The notes under the pieces are model-generated. The model saw nothing but the letters and a program-made list of their open reading frames with translations, did no database searches and was not told the DNA's origin. A stretch of DNA of 64,000 bases, taken from NCBI RefSeq assembly GCF_008298015.1, contig NZ_VTPX01000007.1:124001-188000 (forward strand), read 5' to 3'. The translations under genes and the position numbers were made by a program. This document shows, one piece after another, positions 26,437 to 36,001 of this stretch; within the stretch, counting starts at the first letter, position 1; each line of letters begins with the position of its first letter. The DNA comes from Salinicola corii (lineage in GTDB: Bacteria > Pseudomonadota > Gammaproteobacteria > Pseudomonadales > Halomonadaceae).

Positions 26437-28863
26437 TCAACGCCCGAACACGACCTTGGCGACATCCTGGTAGACCTTGGCGAAATGCACGGTCATTCCC
26501 GCCTTCAGATAATCCGGCAATTCGTCGTAATCGCGCTTGTTGGCCTCCGGCAGGATCAACTCGAAGATTTCGCTGCGCCGCGCGGCAATCACCTTTTCGC
26601 GGATACCACCGACCGGTAGCACCTGCCCGGTCAGCGTCAGCTCGCCGGTCATCGCAAGCGATCGGTCGATACTCTGGTTCCGGGCCAGCGACATCAGCGC
26701 CGTGGTCATGGTGACGCCTGCCGAGGGACCGTCCTTGGGCGTCGCGCCCTCCGGCACATGGAGATGAACGAACGCTTCGTTGAAGAAGTCGGCGTTGGCC
26801 CCGTATTCGCCAAGATGGCCCAGCGTGTAGCTGTAGGCAATATTGGCCGACTCCTGCATCACCTCGCCCAGCTTGCCGGTGAGCTTGAAGCCGCGGGTCA
26901 ACGCATGCACCTTGGTCGCCTCGATCGGCAACGTGGCACCACCCATCGCCGTCCAGGCCAGTCCGGTGACGACGCCAACGCCCTTGAGTACCTTCTCCTT
27001 GCGGAACAGCGGCGCGCCGAGGAACTCCTCCAGGTTATTGACCGATACCTTGACCGTCTCCTGGTTATGCTCGAGCATTTTCACCGCTGCCTTGCGCACG
27101 ATCCGGTGCAGCTGCTTCTCCAGTTGTCGAACGCCAGCCTCGCGTGCATAGCCCTCGATCACCTGCTTAAGCGCGGCATCGGTCAGGTTGATGCGTTTCT
27201 TGGGGATACGATCACGCTTCAACAGCTTCGGCCACAGGTGATGCTTGGCAATCGCCACCTTCTCTTCGGCGATGTACCCCGAAAGCCGGATCTGCTCCAT
27301 GCGATCGAGAAGCGGCCCCGGAATGGTGTCGAGCTGGTTGGCAGTACAGACGAACAGCACCTTGGACAGATCCAGGCGCACATCGAGGTAGTGATCGAGG
27401 AAATCGACGTTCTGCTCGGGATCGAGCACCTCCAGCAGCGCCGAGGCCGGGTCTCCCTGGAACGACTGTCCCATCTTGTCGATCTCGTCGAGCATGATCA
27501 CCGGATTCTCGACCTCCACCTCCTTGAGCGCCTGCACCAGCTTGCCCGGCATCGCGCCGATGTAGGTACGGCGATGGCCCTTGATCTCCGCCTCGTCGCG
27601 CATGCCGCCCACCGAGAAGCGATAGAACTTGCGCCCCAGGGCATCGGCGATGGAGCGGCCGACGGAGGTCTTGCCCACCCCGGGCGGGCCGACCAGCAGC
27701 ACGATGGAACCGCCCACATCGCCCTTGAACGAACCCTCCGCCAGAAACTCGATGATGCGTTCCTTGACGTCGTTCAACCCGTCATGATCGCGATCGAGCA
27801 CGCCGCGGGCCCGCTTGAGATCGAGCTGGTCCTCCGAGGTGATGCCCCAGGGCAGCGACGTCAGCCAGTCGAGATAGTTGCGGGTGGTGCCGTATTCCGG
27901 GGAACCGGTCTCCAGCACCGACAGTTTGTTCAACTCGTCGTCGATGCGCTCCTGCACCCGCTCCGGCACCCGCAGCGCCTCGAGACGGTCGCGGAAGGTA
28001 TCGACATCGCTCTCGCGATCGTCCTTGGAGATACCGAGCTCTTTCTGGATGACCTTGAGCTGCTCGCGAAGAAAGAATTCGCGCTGTCGCTCCTGCATCT
28101 GCGAGTTGACCTGCTCGCTGATCTGGTTCTGTAACTGGGCGACCTCGATCTCCTTGCGCAACAGCGGCAGTACCTTCTGCATCCGATCCATGATCGGCAG
28201 GGTCTCGAGGACGTTCTGCAGTTCCTTGCCCTTGGCGGAGGTGATGGCTGCGGCGAAATCGGTCAACGGACCCGGTTCGTGCGGGCTGAAGCGGTTGAGA
28301 TAGCTCTTCAACTCCTCGCCATAGAGCGGGTTGATCGGCAGCAGTTCCTTGATACCGTTGATCAACGACATCGCGTAGGCGCGCGCCTCCTCCGCCTCGG
28401 CATCGACCGGCTCGCGGGGATAGGAGACCTCCACCAGGTAGGGCGGTGTCTTCGACAGCCAGCGGTGAATGCGAAAGCGCCGCATCCCCTGAGCGATGAA
28501 CTGGATCTGCTGTTCCTCGGTCTGGTTGCGATGAACTTTCACCGCCGTGCCGATCTCCGGGAAGCTGCCGGGATTCAATTCCTCCATGCCCACATCGCCC
28601 ACGAACGCCACGCCCACCATGTGATGGGGGGTATTGGCGACGCGCTTCATCGTCTCCTCCCAGCGCTGGCGCTGGATGATCAGCGGCTGCACCTGGGCGG
28701 GGAAGAAAGGACGGTTATGGATGGGAAGGAGATAGATCCGTTCCGGCAGATAATCACCGGAAGGGACGACGGCACCGGCGGCTTGCTGCGACTTGGGGTC
28801 GCCTCCGACGGCGTCCTGGCTGGCTTCGAAGTAGTCCGTGGCGTCGCGGTCGTGTTCGCTCAT
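26437..28863 (-). CDS. Lon-type ATP-dependent protease, AsrA-like paralogue
   Basis: 808-residue LonA-architecture AAA+ protease: N-terminal substrate domain with YLLPIHNRPFFPAQVQP, coiled-coil linker, Walker A GPPGVGKT at about 392-399, Walker B VIMLDEIDKM, and the protease domain with Ser714 in PKDGPSAG and Lys757 in GGIREK, 43 residues apart as in E. coli Lon. Its N-terminus differs from classical Lon (which begins LPLLPLRDVVVYP) and resembles the second Pseudomonas Lon, AsrA, linked to aminoglycoside/heat stress. ATG 28863 is preferred over ATG 28866 because AGGGTGA is better spaced. It stands alone, without clpX/hupB, which supports the paralogue reading. Confidence 0.9.
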   Translation of the reverse strand: MSEHDRDATDYFEASQDAVGGDPKSQQAAGAVVPSGDYLPERIYLLPIHNRPFFPAQVQPLIIQRQRWEETMKRVANTPHHMVGVAFVGDVGMEELNPGSFPEIGTAVKVHRNQTEEQQIQFIAQGMRRFRIHRWLSKTPPYLVEVSYPREPVDAEAEEARAYAMSLINGIKELLPINPLYGEELKSYLNRFSPHEPGPLTDFAAAITSAKGKELQNVLETLPIMDRMQKVLPLLRKEIEVAQLQNQISEQVNSQMQERQREFFLREQLKVIQKELGISKDDRESDVDTFRDRLEALRVPERVQERIDDELNKLSVLETGSPEYGTTRNYLDWLTSLPWGITSEDQLDLKRARGVLDRDHDGLNDVKERIIEFLAEGSFKGDVGGSIVLLVGPPGVGKTSVGRSIADALGRKFYRFSVGGMRDEAEIKGHRRTYIGAMPGKLVQALKEVEVENPVIMLDEIDKMGQSFQGDPASALLEVLDPEQNVDFLDHYLDVRLDLSKVLFVCTANQLDTIPGPLLDRMEQIRLSGYIAEEKVAIAKHHLWPKLLKRDRIPKKRINLTDAALKQVIEGYAREAGVRQLEKQLHRIVRKAAVKMLEHNQETVKVSVNNLEEFLGAPLFRKEKVLKGVGVVTGLAWTAMGGATLPIEATKVHALTRGFKLTGKLGEVMQESANIAYSYTLGHLGEYGANADFFNEAFVHLHVPEGATPKDGPSAGVTMTTALMSLARNQSIDRSLAMTGELTLTGQVLPVGGIREKVIAARRSEIFELILPEANKRDYDELPDYLKAGMTVHFAKVYQDVAKVVFGR

Positions 28864-29010
28864 CATTCACCCTGAGTTCGAGGCCAAAGCTGGCCGAATG
28901 ACCAAGGGATGTGGGCACCGGGGCGGGAGTTCAAGTCGGCGACCGGAGATCAGCGCGGAAATCGTCGGGCCGCGCCCGAAAGCGCGGCCCCGTCAGGCAT
29001 CTGGACGATA

Positions 29011-30327
29011 TCAGTTCGAGTCGTTCGCCGGCGGCAACAGCGGTATCCGCTGACCATCGACATCGAGGAAGCCATCCGCCAGTTCGACCTGTAGCGGATC
29101 GCTGCCCAGTGGCAGGCCGAGCGTCATCAGCAGCATGGCCGGCGCGCCCTCGAGGGTGAGGCTGCCCTGCAGGCGGCGGAGGAGCCCGCGTTCCAGCGCC
29201 TCGTCGCTCATCATCTCGGGATCCCACTCTTCGATGCCGGCGCCATCGACACTGAGTTCGCCCTCGCCGCGCATCTTCATGCCCAGCATCGTGCTGTCGG
29301 CGCTCAGACTCTCCAGCGACAGGCGTGGCGATCCAGCGAGCAGCGCCTGGATCGAGGGCTGCAACGGCGCCAACGCGGACTCTAGCGCCTGGCCATCACC
29401 GGCGTCGGCGGCCGTCTGAATGTCCGTCAGATTCTCTTCCAGCACCTTCGCCAATGCCCGATAGGCGTCACCGTCGACCCGATCCAGCGCCAGCGTGAAG
29501 CCGCCATTGAAAACCGACTGATCCTGGATTCGAGTATCACCCAGGTCGGCCTTCATCTGCATCGTCAGCTGGTCGGCGTCGAGCGTCGCATTCACCGTGT
29601 AACCGATATCCCGGGTGATCACGCTGGGGCTGCCGCTGGGCGTGACCGTCGTAGTCGGGAACGTCAGCGCCATCTCCTGGCGGAAAGCCTGGTCATCACC
29701 CTCGAACGTTCCGGAAACCGTCGCCCCCTCGATCAGGACGTCGGTCTGATCGTCGGTCAGTCGCAGCCGCGGTGCCTCTCCCTTCAACGTGACGTGATCG
29801 CCGACCTGCTCGACGTCGAGCGTCGATTCGGCGGACTCCAGCTGCATGTCGCGAGCCGGTGTCACCTCCCCAGCGACCTCTCGTGCCGGCACGGTGACCG
29901 TCTGCGAGAAACTCGGCAGGGTGAAGTGACCCTCCAGCTTCTGCTCGCGGGTCAGGAAGCGCCCGCTCCAGGTCATCGGCCCCTGGCTCTCGAGCACGTC
30001 ACCGAACAGTGTCTGCCCCCCGCCGTCCCGCGACTGCGCTTCGCCATCGAGCGTCGTCTCGAGCAGGCCATGATTCGCCCGATACGAGACGTCGACCGCG
30101 ACGGAATCAGCGCCCGCCACATAACGCGCCTCGATGCGGCCGGAGGAGTGAAACCAGCCACTGTCGACATCCTCGCGTGAGACCTCCCAGTCGGGGCGCG
30201 CGTCGAGCCGCGCGACCAGCTTGTCCATCTCGGTCTCGAAGCGCTGGCTAGAATAGGCCTGAGCCCCCAGGTAGCCGCCGCCGGCCAACACGATCACGAC
30301 CGCGCCTGCGATCATCCATTTACGCAT
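29011..30327 (-). CDS. YdgA family (DUF945) protein
   Basis: 438 residues with one N-terminal membrane anchor (WMIAGAVVIVLAGGGYLGAQAY) and a long periplasmic domain of repeated beta-rich segments typical of DUF945. The E. coli member YdgA is inner-membrane associated with no firm function. The protein is acidic throughout, as expected of exported proteins in a halophile. It follows pgpA by 108 bases on the same strand and could be the last gene of the nrdR-rib operon. Confidence 0.85.
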   Translation of the reverse strand: MRKWMIAGAVVIVLAGGGYLGAQAYSSQRFETEMDKLVARLDARPDWEVSREDVDSGWFHSSGRIEARYVAGADSVAVDVSYRANHGLLETTLDGEAQSRDGGGQTLFGDVLESQGPMTWSGRFLTREQKLEGHFTLPSFSQTVTVPAREVAGEVTPARDMQLESAESTLDVEQVGDHVTLKGEAPRLRLTDDQTDVLIEGATVSGTFEGDDQAFRQEMALTFPTTTVTPSGSPSVITRDIGYTVNATLDADQLTMQMKADLGDTRIQDQSVFNGGFTLALDRVDGDAYRALAKVLEENLTDIQTAADAGDGQALESALAPLQPSIQALLAGSPRLSLESLSADSTMLGMKMRGEGELSVDGAGIEEWDPEMMSDEALERGLLRRLQGSLTLEGAPAMLLMTLGLPLGSDPLQVELADGFLDVDGQRIPLLPPANDSN

Positions 30328-30435
30328 ATGTTGCTCCTGACACAGACATTGAGGAGGCCGACGTCGGCGCGGTCACCTTGTCCCTCTTCGGCTCGGCCGG
30401 CATCGGATGTCGCCTTGTTTTTCGTTGCCCATGGT

Positions 30436-30909
30436 TCAATGCAGCCAGAACCAGAGATGCATCGTGCTCCAGGCATACACGCCGGCAAGGATGTCGTCGA
30501 ACATGATGCCGATCCCTCCGGCGACCCGACGGTCCACCCAGCGAATCGGCCAGGGCTTGAGAATATCGAAGATCCGGAATACCACGAATCCCCACAGCGC
30601 GGCCTCCCAGGAAAACGGTACCGCCGCCATCGTGAGCCAGTAGCCCACGAACTCGTCCCAGACGATACCCGAATGATCATGAACCCCGAGATCGCGGGAC
30701 GTTGTCTCGCAGAGCCAGATCCCGACCAGCGTGGCCACGCCCATCAGCCCCATGTAGATCGCCAGCGGTAGTCCAGACAGCAACCAGTAGAAAGGTATCG
30801 CCGCCAACGTACCGAAAGTCCCCGGTGCGAACGGTACGGCGCCACTGCCCAACCCGAAGGCCAGGAAATGCGTCGGTCGACGCCATACACTCGCGGGCGC
30901 CCGGTTCAT
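30436..30909 (-). CDS. pgpA: Phosphatidylglycerophosphatase A
   Basis: Dephosphorylates phosphatidylglycerol phosphate to give phosphatidylglycerol at the inner membrane. The 157-residue protein has the PgpA pattern: GLGSGAVPFAPGTFGTLAAIP at the N-terminus, IVWDEFVGYW in the centre, and FRIFDILKPWPI with the RRVAGGIGIMFDDILAGVYA block near the end. Its ATG overlaps the thiL stop by four bases (ATGA), so the two are translationally coupled, as in E. coli. Confidence 0.95.
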   Translation of the reverse strand: MNRAPASVWRRPTHFLAFGLGSGAVPFAPGTFGTLAAIPFYWLLSGLPLAIYMGLMGVATLVGIWLCETTSRDLGVHDHSGIVWDEFVGYWLTMAAVPFSWEAALWGFVVFRIFDILKPWPIRWVDRRVAGGIGIMFDDILAGVYAWSTMHLWFWLH

Positions 30910-31877
30910 GAGAGGACCTCCGGAAAATGATCCCAGCCGCTGCTTTCGAGGTGGCGGAGAGGCACGCCCTCGACACCCTCGCCTGCGATGATCCGGCCGA
31001 TGGGCGTCAACGGCAGGTGGAGCGGCGCCAGGCGGCGTTGCGCCTCGGCGAGATCAGCGGCAGCCATCGTTACCAGCAGCTCGTAATCGTCCCCGCCATT
31101 GAGCACTCGCTCCCATACCTCGTCCAGCTCAAGAGTCGCGCGCAGCGGTGTCGCCAATGGCAGCGACTCGAGGTCGAGCCTGGCGCCTACCCTCGAGGCC
31201 GACAGAACATGCTGGAGATCCGCCAGCAGGCCATCGGAGATATCGATCGCGCTGGTGGCTACACCTCTCAGCGCCTCCCCCGCCGACAGGCGAGGCTCGG
31301 GGCGCAGATACGCCTCGAGCAGAGGATGCCCCGGGTCGCGTTCACCCTGCTGCCAACGGGCAAGTCCGGCGGCCGCGCGCCCCGGGTAGCCGGTCACCGC
31401 GATCAGATCGCCTTCCCGGGCACCGCTACGCCGCAGCGCCAGCCCGGCCGGTAGTTCGCCATGGACCGTCACACCGATCGTCAGCGTACCTCGAGTGACA
31501 TCGCCGCCGACCAGTTCGCAACCGCTGCGTTCGGCCAACCCACGGAATCCTTCGGCGAAGGCCTCGAGCCACACCGGATCGGCGGCGGGCAGCGTCAGCG
31601 CCATGCAGCACCAGCGGGCTTTCGCGCCCATCGCGGCGAGATCGCTCAAGGCAACGGCCAGGGCGCGATGGCCAATGGCAGCAGGCGGTGCATCATGCGG
31701 GAAATGGACGTCGGCCACCGAGGTGTCGACGCTGACCGCCAACTGCTGACCCGGGGAGGGTGCCAGCACAGCGCAGTCGTCGCCGTTGCCGACGATGACG
31801 TCGCTACGCCCGGCTGTCGCAGGTCGCGACAGGTAGCGAGCGATCAGGTCGAATTCGCTCAAGGAGGTACGACTCAT
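30906..31877 (-). CDS. thiL: Thiamine-monophosphate kinase
   Basis: Phosphorylates thiamine monophosphate to the active cofactor thiamine diphosphate. The 323 residues show the ThiL/PurM-like fold: EFDLIARYLSRP, GDDCAVL, ALSDLAAMGA, GGDVTRG, and SAIDISDGLLADL, all in the usual order. Start ATG 31877 has AGGAGGTACGACTC upstream (on the minus strand this overlaps the nusB end). It is one base from nusB and overlaps pgpA, the conserved nusB-thiL-pgpA order. Confidence 0.95.
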   Translation of the reverse strand: MSRTSLSEFDLIARYLSRPATAGRSDVIVGNGDDCAVLAPSPGQQLAVSVDTSVADVHFPHDAPPAAIGHRALAVALSDLAAMGAKARWCCMALTLPAADPVWLEAFAEGFRGLAERSGCELVGGDVTRGTLTIGVTVHGELPAGLALRRSGAREGDLIAVTGYPGRAAAGLARWQQGERDPGHPLLEAYLRPEPRLSAGEALRGVATSAIDISDGLLADLQHVLSASRVGARLDLESLPLATPLRATLELDEVWERVLNGGDDYELLVTMAAADLAEAQRRLAPLHLPLTPIGRIIAGEGVEGVPLRHLESSGWDHFPEVLS

Positions 31878-31878
31878 G

Positions 31879-32379
31879 TCAACGACGGCGTGCAGCGACC
31901 TCGGCGCCCCGCAGCCGCGAGGCGAGCTTGTCGAGTATGCCGTTGACGTATTTGTGGCCATCGGTGGCGCCAAATATCTTGGCCAGTTCCACCCCTTCGT
32001 TGATCACGGCCCGGTAGGGAACCTCGGGACGGCGGGATAGCTCGTAGGTGCCGAGGCGTAGAATGGCCAGCTCGATGCGGTCCAGATCCTCCAGACGCCG
32101 ATCGAGCAGCGGCGCGATCGCCGCGTCGAGCTCCGCGCGGTTGTTGGCCGTGTTGTTAAGCAGGTCATGGAAGAGCGCCTTGTCGGCAATCTCCATTACC
32201 TTGTGCCAGTTCTCGTGATCCTCGAGATCCTCGTCGGCGATCTGGGAACGGAACTCGGCTTCAACAGCCGTGATCGACTTCCCGGTCATCTGCCACTGAT
32301 AGAGCCCCTGGACGGCAAGCTCCCGGGCTGCACGGCGGGCCTCCTGGGCCGGCGTCGACTGACGTAACGGTGAACTCAT
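31879..32379 (-). CDS. nusB: Transcription antitermination factor NusB
   Basis: Binds boxA RNA with NusE (S10) and supports rRNA antitermination. The 166-residue all-alpha protein has [20 protein letters not shown] at the N-terminus and the family segment [15 protein letters not shown], then [15 protein letters not shown] and [11 protein letters not shown]. The start overlaps the ribH stop by four bases (ATGA), so it is coupled to riboflavin synthesis, as in many proteobacteria. Confidence 0.96.
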   Translation of the reverse strand: MSSPLRQSTPAQEARRAARELAVQGLYQWQMTGKSITAVEAEFRSQIADEDLEDHENWHKVMEIADKALFHDLLNNTANNRAELDAAIAPLLDRRLEDLDRIELAILRLGTYELSRRPEVPYRAVINEGVELAKIFGATDGHKYVNGILDKLASRLRGAEVAARRR

Positions 32380-32858
32380 GCCTCGCCTCCCAGTCGCTTG
32401 AACAGCGATACCATTTCCATCGCCGCCATGGCCGCCTCGGTGCCTTTGTTGCCGGCCTTGGTGCCAGCACGCTCGACGGCCTGGTCGATCGAGTTGACCG
32501 TCAGCACACCATTGGCGATGGGCGTCGCAAACTCCAGTTGCAGGCTGCTCAACGACGAGTTGCAGTTGCCCGCAACATACTCGAAGTGCGGCGTGCCGCC
32601 ACGGATTACCGCGCCCAGCGCAACGACGGCGTCGGGTCGGGAAACCTGCAGCACGCGCTTGACCGCCAACGGCAGCTCCCAGGCGCCGGGGACGTGAATC
32701 AGCTCGATGTTCTCTTCACTGACGCCGTGCCGCATCAGGCTGTCGACGACGCCTTCGACGAGGCTGTCGACGACATGGTGATTGAAGCGGCCCACGACGA
32801 TGGCGTAACGGCCATCGACATCGGTGAACTGACCTTCCAGTTGCGCGATCGGTTGCAT
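32376..32858 (-). CDS. ribH: 6,7-dimethyl-8-ribityllumazine synthase
   Basis: Penultimate enzyme of riboflavin synthesis: condenses 3,4-dihydroxy-2-butanone 4-phosphate with the ribityl pyrimidine. The 160 residues show [43 protein letters not shown] with the catalytic His, and [12 protein letters not shown]. It lies 170 bases after ribBX. The next enzyme, riboflavin synthase (ribE/ribC), is not in the cluster. Confidence 0.96.
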   Translation of the reverse strand: MQPIAQLEGQFTDVDGRYAIVVGRFNHHVVDSLVEGVVDSLMRHGVSEENIELIHVPGAWELPLAVKRVLQVSRPDAVVALGAVIRGGTPHFEYVAGNCNSSLSSLQLEFATPIANGVLTVNSIDQAVERAGTKAGNKGTEAAMAAMEMVSLFKRLGGEA

Positions 32859-32978
32859 TGTCGGGTTCCGGATACACTGCGTCAGGCTCGTCAGTCACTC
32901 GAACCTGAACGCGATAAAACAGACTGATTGGCCGGCGCCAGAACCTAGCGCTCGGCGCGCGAAGCCGGCCATCTTATC

Positions 32979-32994
32979 ATGGCCGCGCGGCCAT
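32979..32994. repeat. 16-bp perfect palindrome between ribBX and ribH
   Basis: ATGGCCGCGCGGCCAT reads the same on both strands, in the 170-base gap before ribH. It could form a small hairpin or a protein site; it lacks a U-tract. No FMN (RFN) riboswitch sequence is present in this gap. Confidence 0.45.
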
Positions 32995-33028
32995 ACCATG
33001 CTCACACGAGCTGTGACTCGAATCTCGT

Positions 33029-34162
33029 TCAGGCGTCACCGCTGACCAGTTCGACCACCTCGAGATCGAAACCGGAGAGCGCCGAGAAACGCCACGGCGA
33101 GCTCAACAGTCGCATCTTCCCGACACCGAGCTGACGCAGAATCTGCGCCCCGGTGCCGATGGAGAGGAAATTTCCCGCTCCATCGGTGGCACTATTACGC
33201 GGCGACGCCCCCCGCCCCAGCACCTCGTCGAGCTGCTGCTTGAAGTCGCCTTGCGGGCGTGCATCATCCAGCAGCACGAAAACGCCAGACTCCGCCCGGC
33301 CGATCTCGGCCAGTGCCGTGTGAGCGGTCCAGTGGCTATCCGCCCGGCACAGGGCCAACAGATCGCGAAGGGTATCGCCGCCATGCACCCGCACCGTCGT
33401 CGGCGTGTGACGGGATGGATGCCCCTTGACCAGCGCCAGGTGATGTCTGTCCTGAACATTGTCGTGGAAGACATGCATCGTCATGTCGCCGAAGGCCGTT
33501 CGAACCGGCATCTGCTCGATGGCGTCGACGGTACGCTCATTGAGCATGCGGTAGTGGATCAGGTCGGCAATGGTACCGATCTTGATGCCGTGTTCCGCCG
33601 CGAACCGCTCCAGCTCCGGCCGCCGCGCCATGGTGCCGTCGTCGTTCATGATCTCGCAGATCACGCCCGTCGCCTCGAAACCGGCCATGGCGGCCAAGTC
33701 ACAGGCCGCTTCGGTGTGACCGGCACGGCGGAGCACGCCCCCCGGCTCCGCCATCAGCGGGAAGATATGCCCCGGTTGCACGATGTCTTCAGGCTTGGCG
33801 CCGCGGGCCGCCGCCGCCCGGACCGTCAGGGCGCGGTCGGCCGCCGAGATGCCGGTGGAGACACCCCTGGCGGCCTCGATGGAGACGGTGAACTTGGTGC
33901 CGTAGCCGGAGCCGTTGTCGCTAACCATCAGCGGCAGCTTCAACTGCTGGCAGCGCGATCTCGACATCGGCTGGCAGATCAGTCCGCGAGCGTGGCGGGC
34001 CATGAAGTTGATGTGGCTGGCCTCGACACACTCGGCCGCCATGATGATGTCGCCCTCGTTCTCGCGATCCTCGTCATCCATCAGGATGACCATCCTGCCC
34101 TGCCGGATCTCTTCCAGCAGGACATCGATGCCGGCCAACTGATTCGATTGCGCTGTCGTCAT
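33029..34162 (-). CDS. ribB: 3,4-dihydroxy-2-butanone 4-phosphate synthase fused to a degenerate RibA-like domain
   Basis: The N-terminal half (to about residue 200) is a complete RibB that makes the four-carbon precursor from ribulose 5-phosphate: ILMDDEDRENEGDIIMAA, the GYGTKFTVSIEA loop, and RAGHTEAACDLA. The C-terminal half resembles GTP cyclohydrolase II, but the zinc site (C-x10-C-x-C around CLTGD...RCDCG) is replaced by GGDTLRDLLALCRAD, so it should not be catalytic. This matches the RibBX type known from proteobacteria. A separate ribA is then needed elsewhere. Start ATG 34162; an in-frame TTG lies five codons upstream. 377 residues. Confidence 0.92.
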   Translation of the reverse strand: MTTAQSNQLAGIDVLLEEIRQGRMVILMDDEDRENEGDIIMAAECVEASHINFMARHARGLICQPMSRSRCQQLKLPLMVSDNGSGYGTKFTVSIEAARGVSTGISAADRALTVRAAAARGAKPEDIVQPGHIFPLMAEPGGVLRRAGHTEAACDLAAMAGFEATGVICEIMNDDGTMARRPELERFAAEHGIKIGTIADLIHYRMLNERTVDAIEQMPVRTAFGDMTMHVFHDNVQDRHHLALVKGHPSRHTPTTVRVHGGDTLRDLLALCRADSHWTAHTALAEIGRAESGVFVLLDDARPQGDFKQQLDEVLGRGASPRNSATDGAGNFLSIGTGAQILRQLGVGKMRLLSSPWRFSALSGFDLEVVELVSGDA

Positions 34163-34256
34163 TGATGACTCGTCCAATGAAACCGCCGTCTACTGAAACT
34201 ACCAGGGGTCGATGCGGCACAGCCTACCTGTCGCGGGACGCGGACGCTACTGTCGG

Positions 34257-34305
34257 GTGGCGGCGACGCGGCGCGCTATCGGTGACGCCGCCACTCCGCC
34301 GGAGT
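34257..34305. repeat. Two adjacent hairpins in the ribD-ribBX gap
   Basis: GTGGCGGCG (34257-34265) pairs with CGCCGCCAC (34286-34294), and directly next to it ACTCC/GGAGT (34293-34305) forms a second stem beside the ribD stop. This 142-base gap is where ribE lies in related clusters. The stems could attenuate ribBX expression; no RFN consensus is visible on the transcribed strand. Confidence 0.45.
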
Positions 34306-35453
34306 CAGCCATCCCTGAGCGGGCGGGCCGAGATACGCCAGTCGTCACCCAGCGCCCGGATATCGTCGATCTTCAACCGCCGCTGCTGGCTCATCGTCGC
34401 CAGCCCCGGCAACGCAAACAGCGGACGCGCCTCGCTGCCCAGCAACGTGGCCGCCATGAACAGTTCGAGACGGTCGACACAGTCGGCCTCGAGCAGCGCG
34501 CCGGCCAGCGTGGCACCGGTCTCGACCAGCACCTCGTTGCAAGCTTCCCGGGTGGCGAGATGGCGCAGCAGGGCCGTGAACTCCACGCGCCCCTCGGCAT
34601 TGGCCGGCATCACCACCACCTCGGCGCCAGCGGCCTCGAGCCTGCGACGCCGCTCGCTCATCTCCGACTGGATCGTGAATACCAGCGTACGCCCCGGTTC
34701 GCTCAGGCACGCCGCCGCCAGCGGCATGCGTAGCTGACTGTCGAGGATCACTCTGAGAGGCTGACGCCGGGCGATCGCTTCGGCATCATCGAGCCCCAGT
34801 TGATCGGCGCGCACCGTCAGCCGGGAGTCGTCGAGGATGATCGACTCGACGCCCGCCAGAACCGCGCTGGACTCGGCCCGCAGCCGCTGGACCTGCCGCC
34901 GCGCGGCCGGGCCGGTGATCCACTGGGACTCCCCATCCGCCATCGCGGTACGGCCGTCCAGGCTCATCGCCATCTTCAGCGTGACTCTCGGCAACCCTTC
35001 GCGCATGCGGCGGATGAAACCGGGATTGAGCCGACTGGCGGCCTCTTCCCGCAGCCCCACGGCGACGTCGACGCCGGCATCGCGCAGCATCGCGAATCCC
35101 CGGCCCGATACCTGCGGGTTGGGATCCTCCATCGCCGCGACGACCCGGGTCACGCCCGCCTCGATCAAGGCCAGGCTGCAAGGCCCGGTACGCCCGGTGT
35201 GCGAGCAGGGCTCGAGCGTGACGTAGGCGGTCGCTCCCCGGGCCGCCTCGCCGGCCATCCGCAGCGCGTTGATCTCGGCGTGGGGCTCGCCGGCCCGCAC
35301 GTGAAAGCCTTCCCCGACGATCCGGCCATCCCTGACCAGCACGCAGCCGACCCGAGGATTGGGATCACAGCTGTAGCGGCCCTGCCAGGCAAGTTGGATC
35401 GCCCGGTCCATGCAGGATTGCGGGGAAATGGATTCGAGGATCGATGAGGACAT
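34305..35453 (-). CDS. ribD: Bifunctional riboflavin deaminase-reductase RibD
   Basis: Carries out two consecutive riboflavin steps. Residues 1 to about 145 are the zinc-dependent pyrimidine deaminase (PHAEINAL and LEPCSHTGRTGPC give His and two Cys ligands); residues from about 150 are the NADPH-dependent reductase (LKMAMSLDGRTAMADGESQWITG). Length 382 is normal. Fifty-nine bases separate it from nrdR upstream, the standard nrdR-ribD pairing. Confidence 0.96.
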   Translation of the reverse strand: MSSSILESISPQSCMDRAIQLAWQGRYSCDPNPRVGCVLVRDGRIVGEGFHVRAGEPHAEINALRMAGEAARGATAYVTLEPCSHTGRTGPCSLALIEAGVTRVVAAMEDPNPQVSGRGFAMLRDAGVDVAVGLREEAASRLNPGFIRRMREGLPRVTLKMAMSLDGRTAMADGESQWITGPAARRQVQRLRAESSAVLAGVESIILDDSRLTVRADQLGLDDAEAIARRQPLRVILDSQLRMPLAAACLSEPGRTLVFTIQSEMSERRRRLEAAGAEVVVMPANAEGRVEFTALLRHLATREACNEVLVETGATLAGALLEADCVDRLELFMAATLLGSEARPLFALPGLATMSQQRRLKIDDIRALGDDWRISARPLRDG

Positions 35454-35512
35454 GAGGGCTCGCTCGATAGCAGGGAAAGCAAGGAGACGATAGTGACGGG
35501 ACAGGCACCGAC

Positions 35513-36001
35513 TCAGCGCTGGCCGCCCTCATCACCCGATGGGAGATTCGGCTCCTGGGACAGCCGGTCGATCTCGGCACGAAATTCGTCGAGATCCTGG
35601 AAACGGCGATAGACGGAGGCAAAGCGAATATAGGCCACGTGATCGAGACGTTGCAGGGTCTCCATCACTTCTTCGCCCACTTCGCGCGCTTCCACTTCGC
35701 GATCGCCTCTGGCTCGCAGCCGCTGGCGGATCCGTTCGACCGCCGCCTCGAACGACTCCACGCTGACAGGACGCTTCTCTAGCGCACGCGCCATGCCCGC
35801 GCGCATCTTCTGCTCGTCGAAACTCTCGCGGGAGCCATCGGACTTGACCACCCGGGGCATCACCAGTTCGGCGGTTTCATAGGTCGTGAAGCGCTCTCCA
35901 CACTCGGCGCATTGACGACGACGACGCACCTGATCCCCCTCGGCCACCAGGCGGGAGTCGGTCACCTTGGTATCGTGCGTACCACAGAACGGGCAATGCA
36001 T
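35513..36001 (-). CDS. nrdR: Transcriptional repressor NrdR
   Basis: Zinc-ribbon/ATP-cone repressor of ribonucleotide reductase genes that senses the ATP/dATP balance. The 162-residue protein begins MHCPFCG and continues [17 protein letters not shown] (C-x2-C...C-x2-C), followed by the ATP-cone from about residue 49 ([12 protein letters not shown]). It is the first gene of the minus-strand riboflavin operon and divergent from the glucosylglycerate phosphorylase gene. Confidence 0.96.
   Translation of the reverse strand: MHCPFCGTHDTKVTDSRLVAEGDQVRRRRQCAECGERFTTYETAELVMPRVVKSDGSRESFDEQKMRAGMARALEKRPVSVESFEAAVERIRQRLRARGDREVEAREVGEEVMETLQRLDHVAYIRFASVYRRFQDLDEFRAEIDRLSQEPNLPSGDEGGQR

Noticed and set aside
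26758-28134. 458-codon plus-strand ORF opposite lon
   Set aside because: Shadow of lon in the complementary frame; composition is typical of antisense frames (rich in Leu, Arg, His) and no family is recognised. The same applies to the long antisense frames over pckA, dgoD, ettA and glyA.
32859-33028. Possible FMN riboswitch upstream of ribH or ribBX
   Set aside because: I compared the transcribed strand of this gap and of 34163-34304 with the RFN consensus (GGGGCAGGGTGAAATTCCC and its partners) and found no match; only simple hairpins are present.
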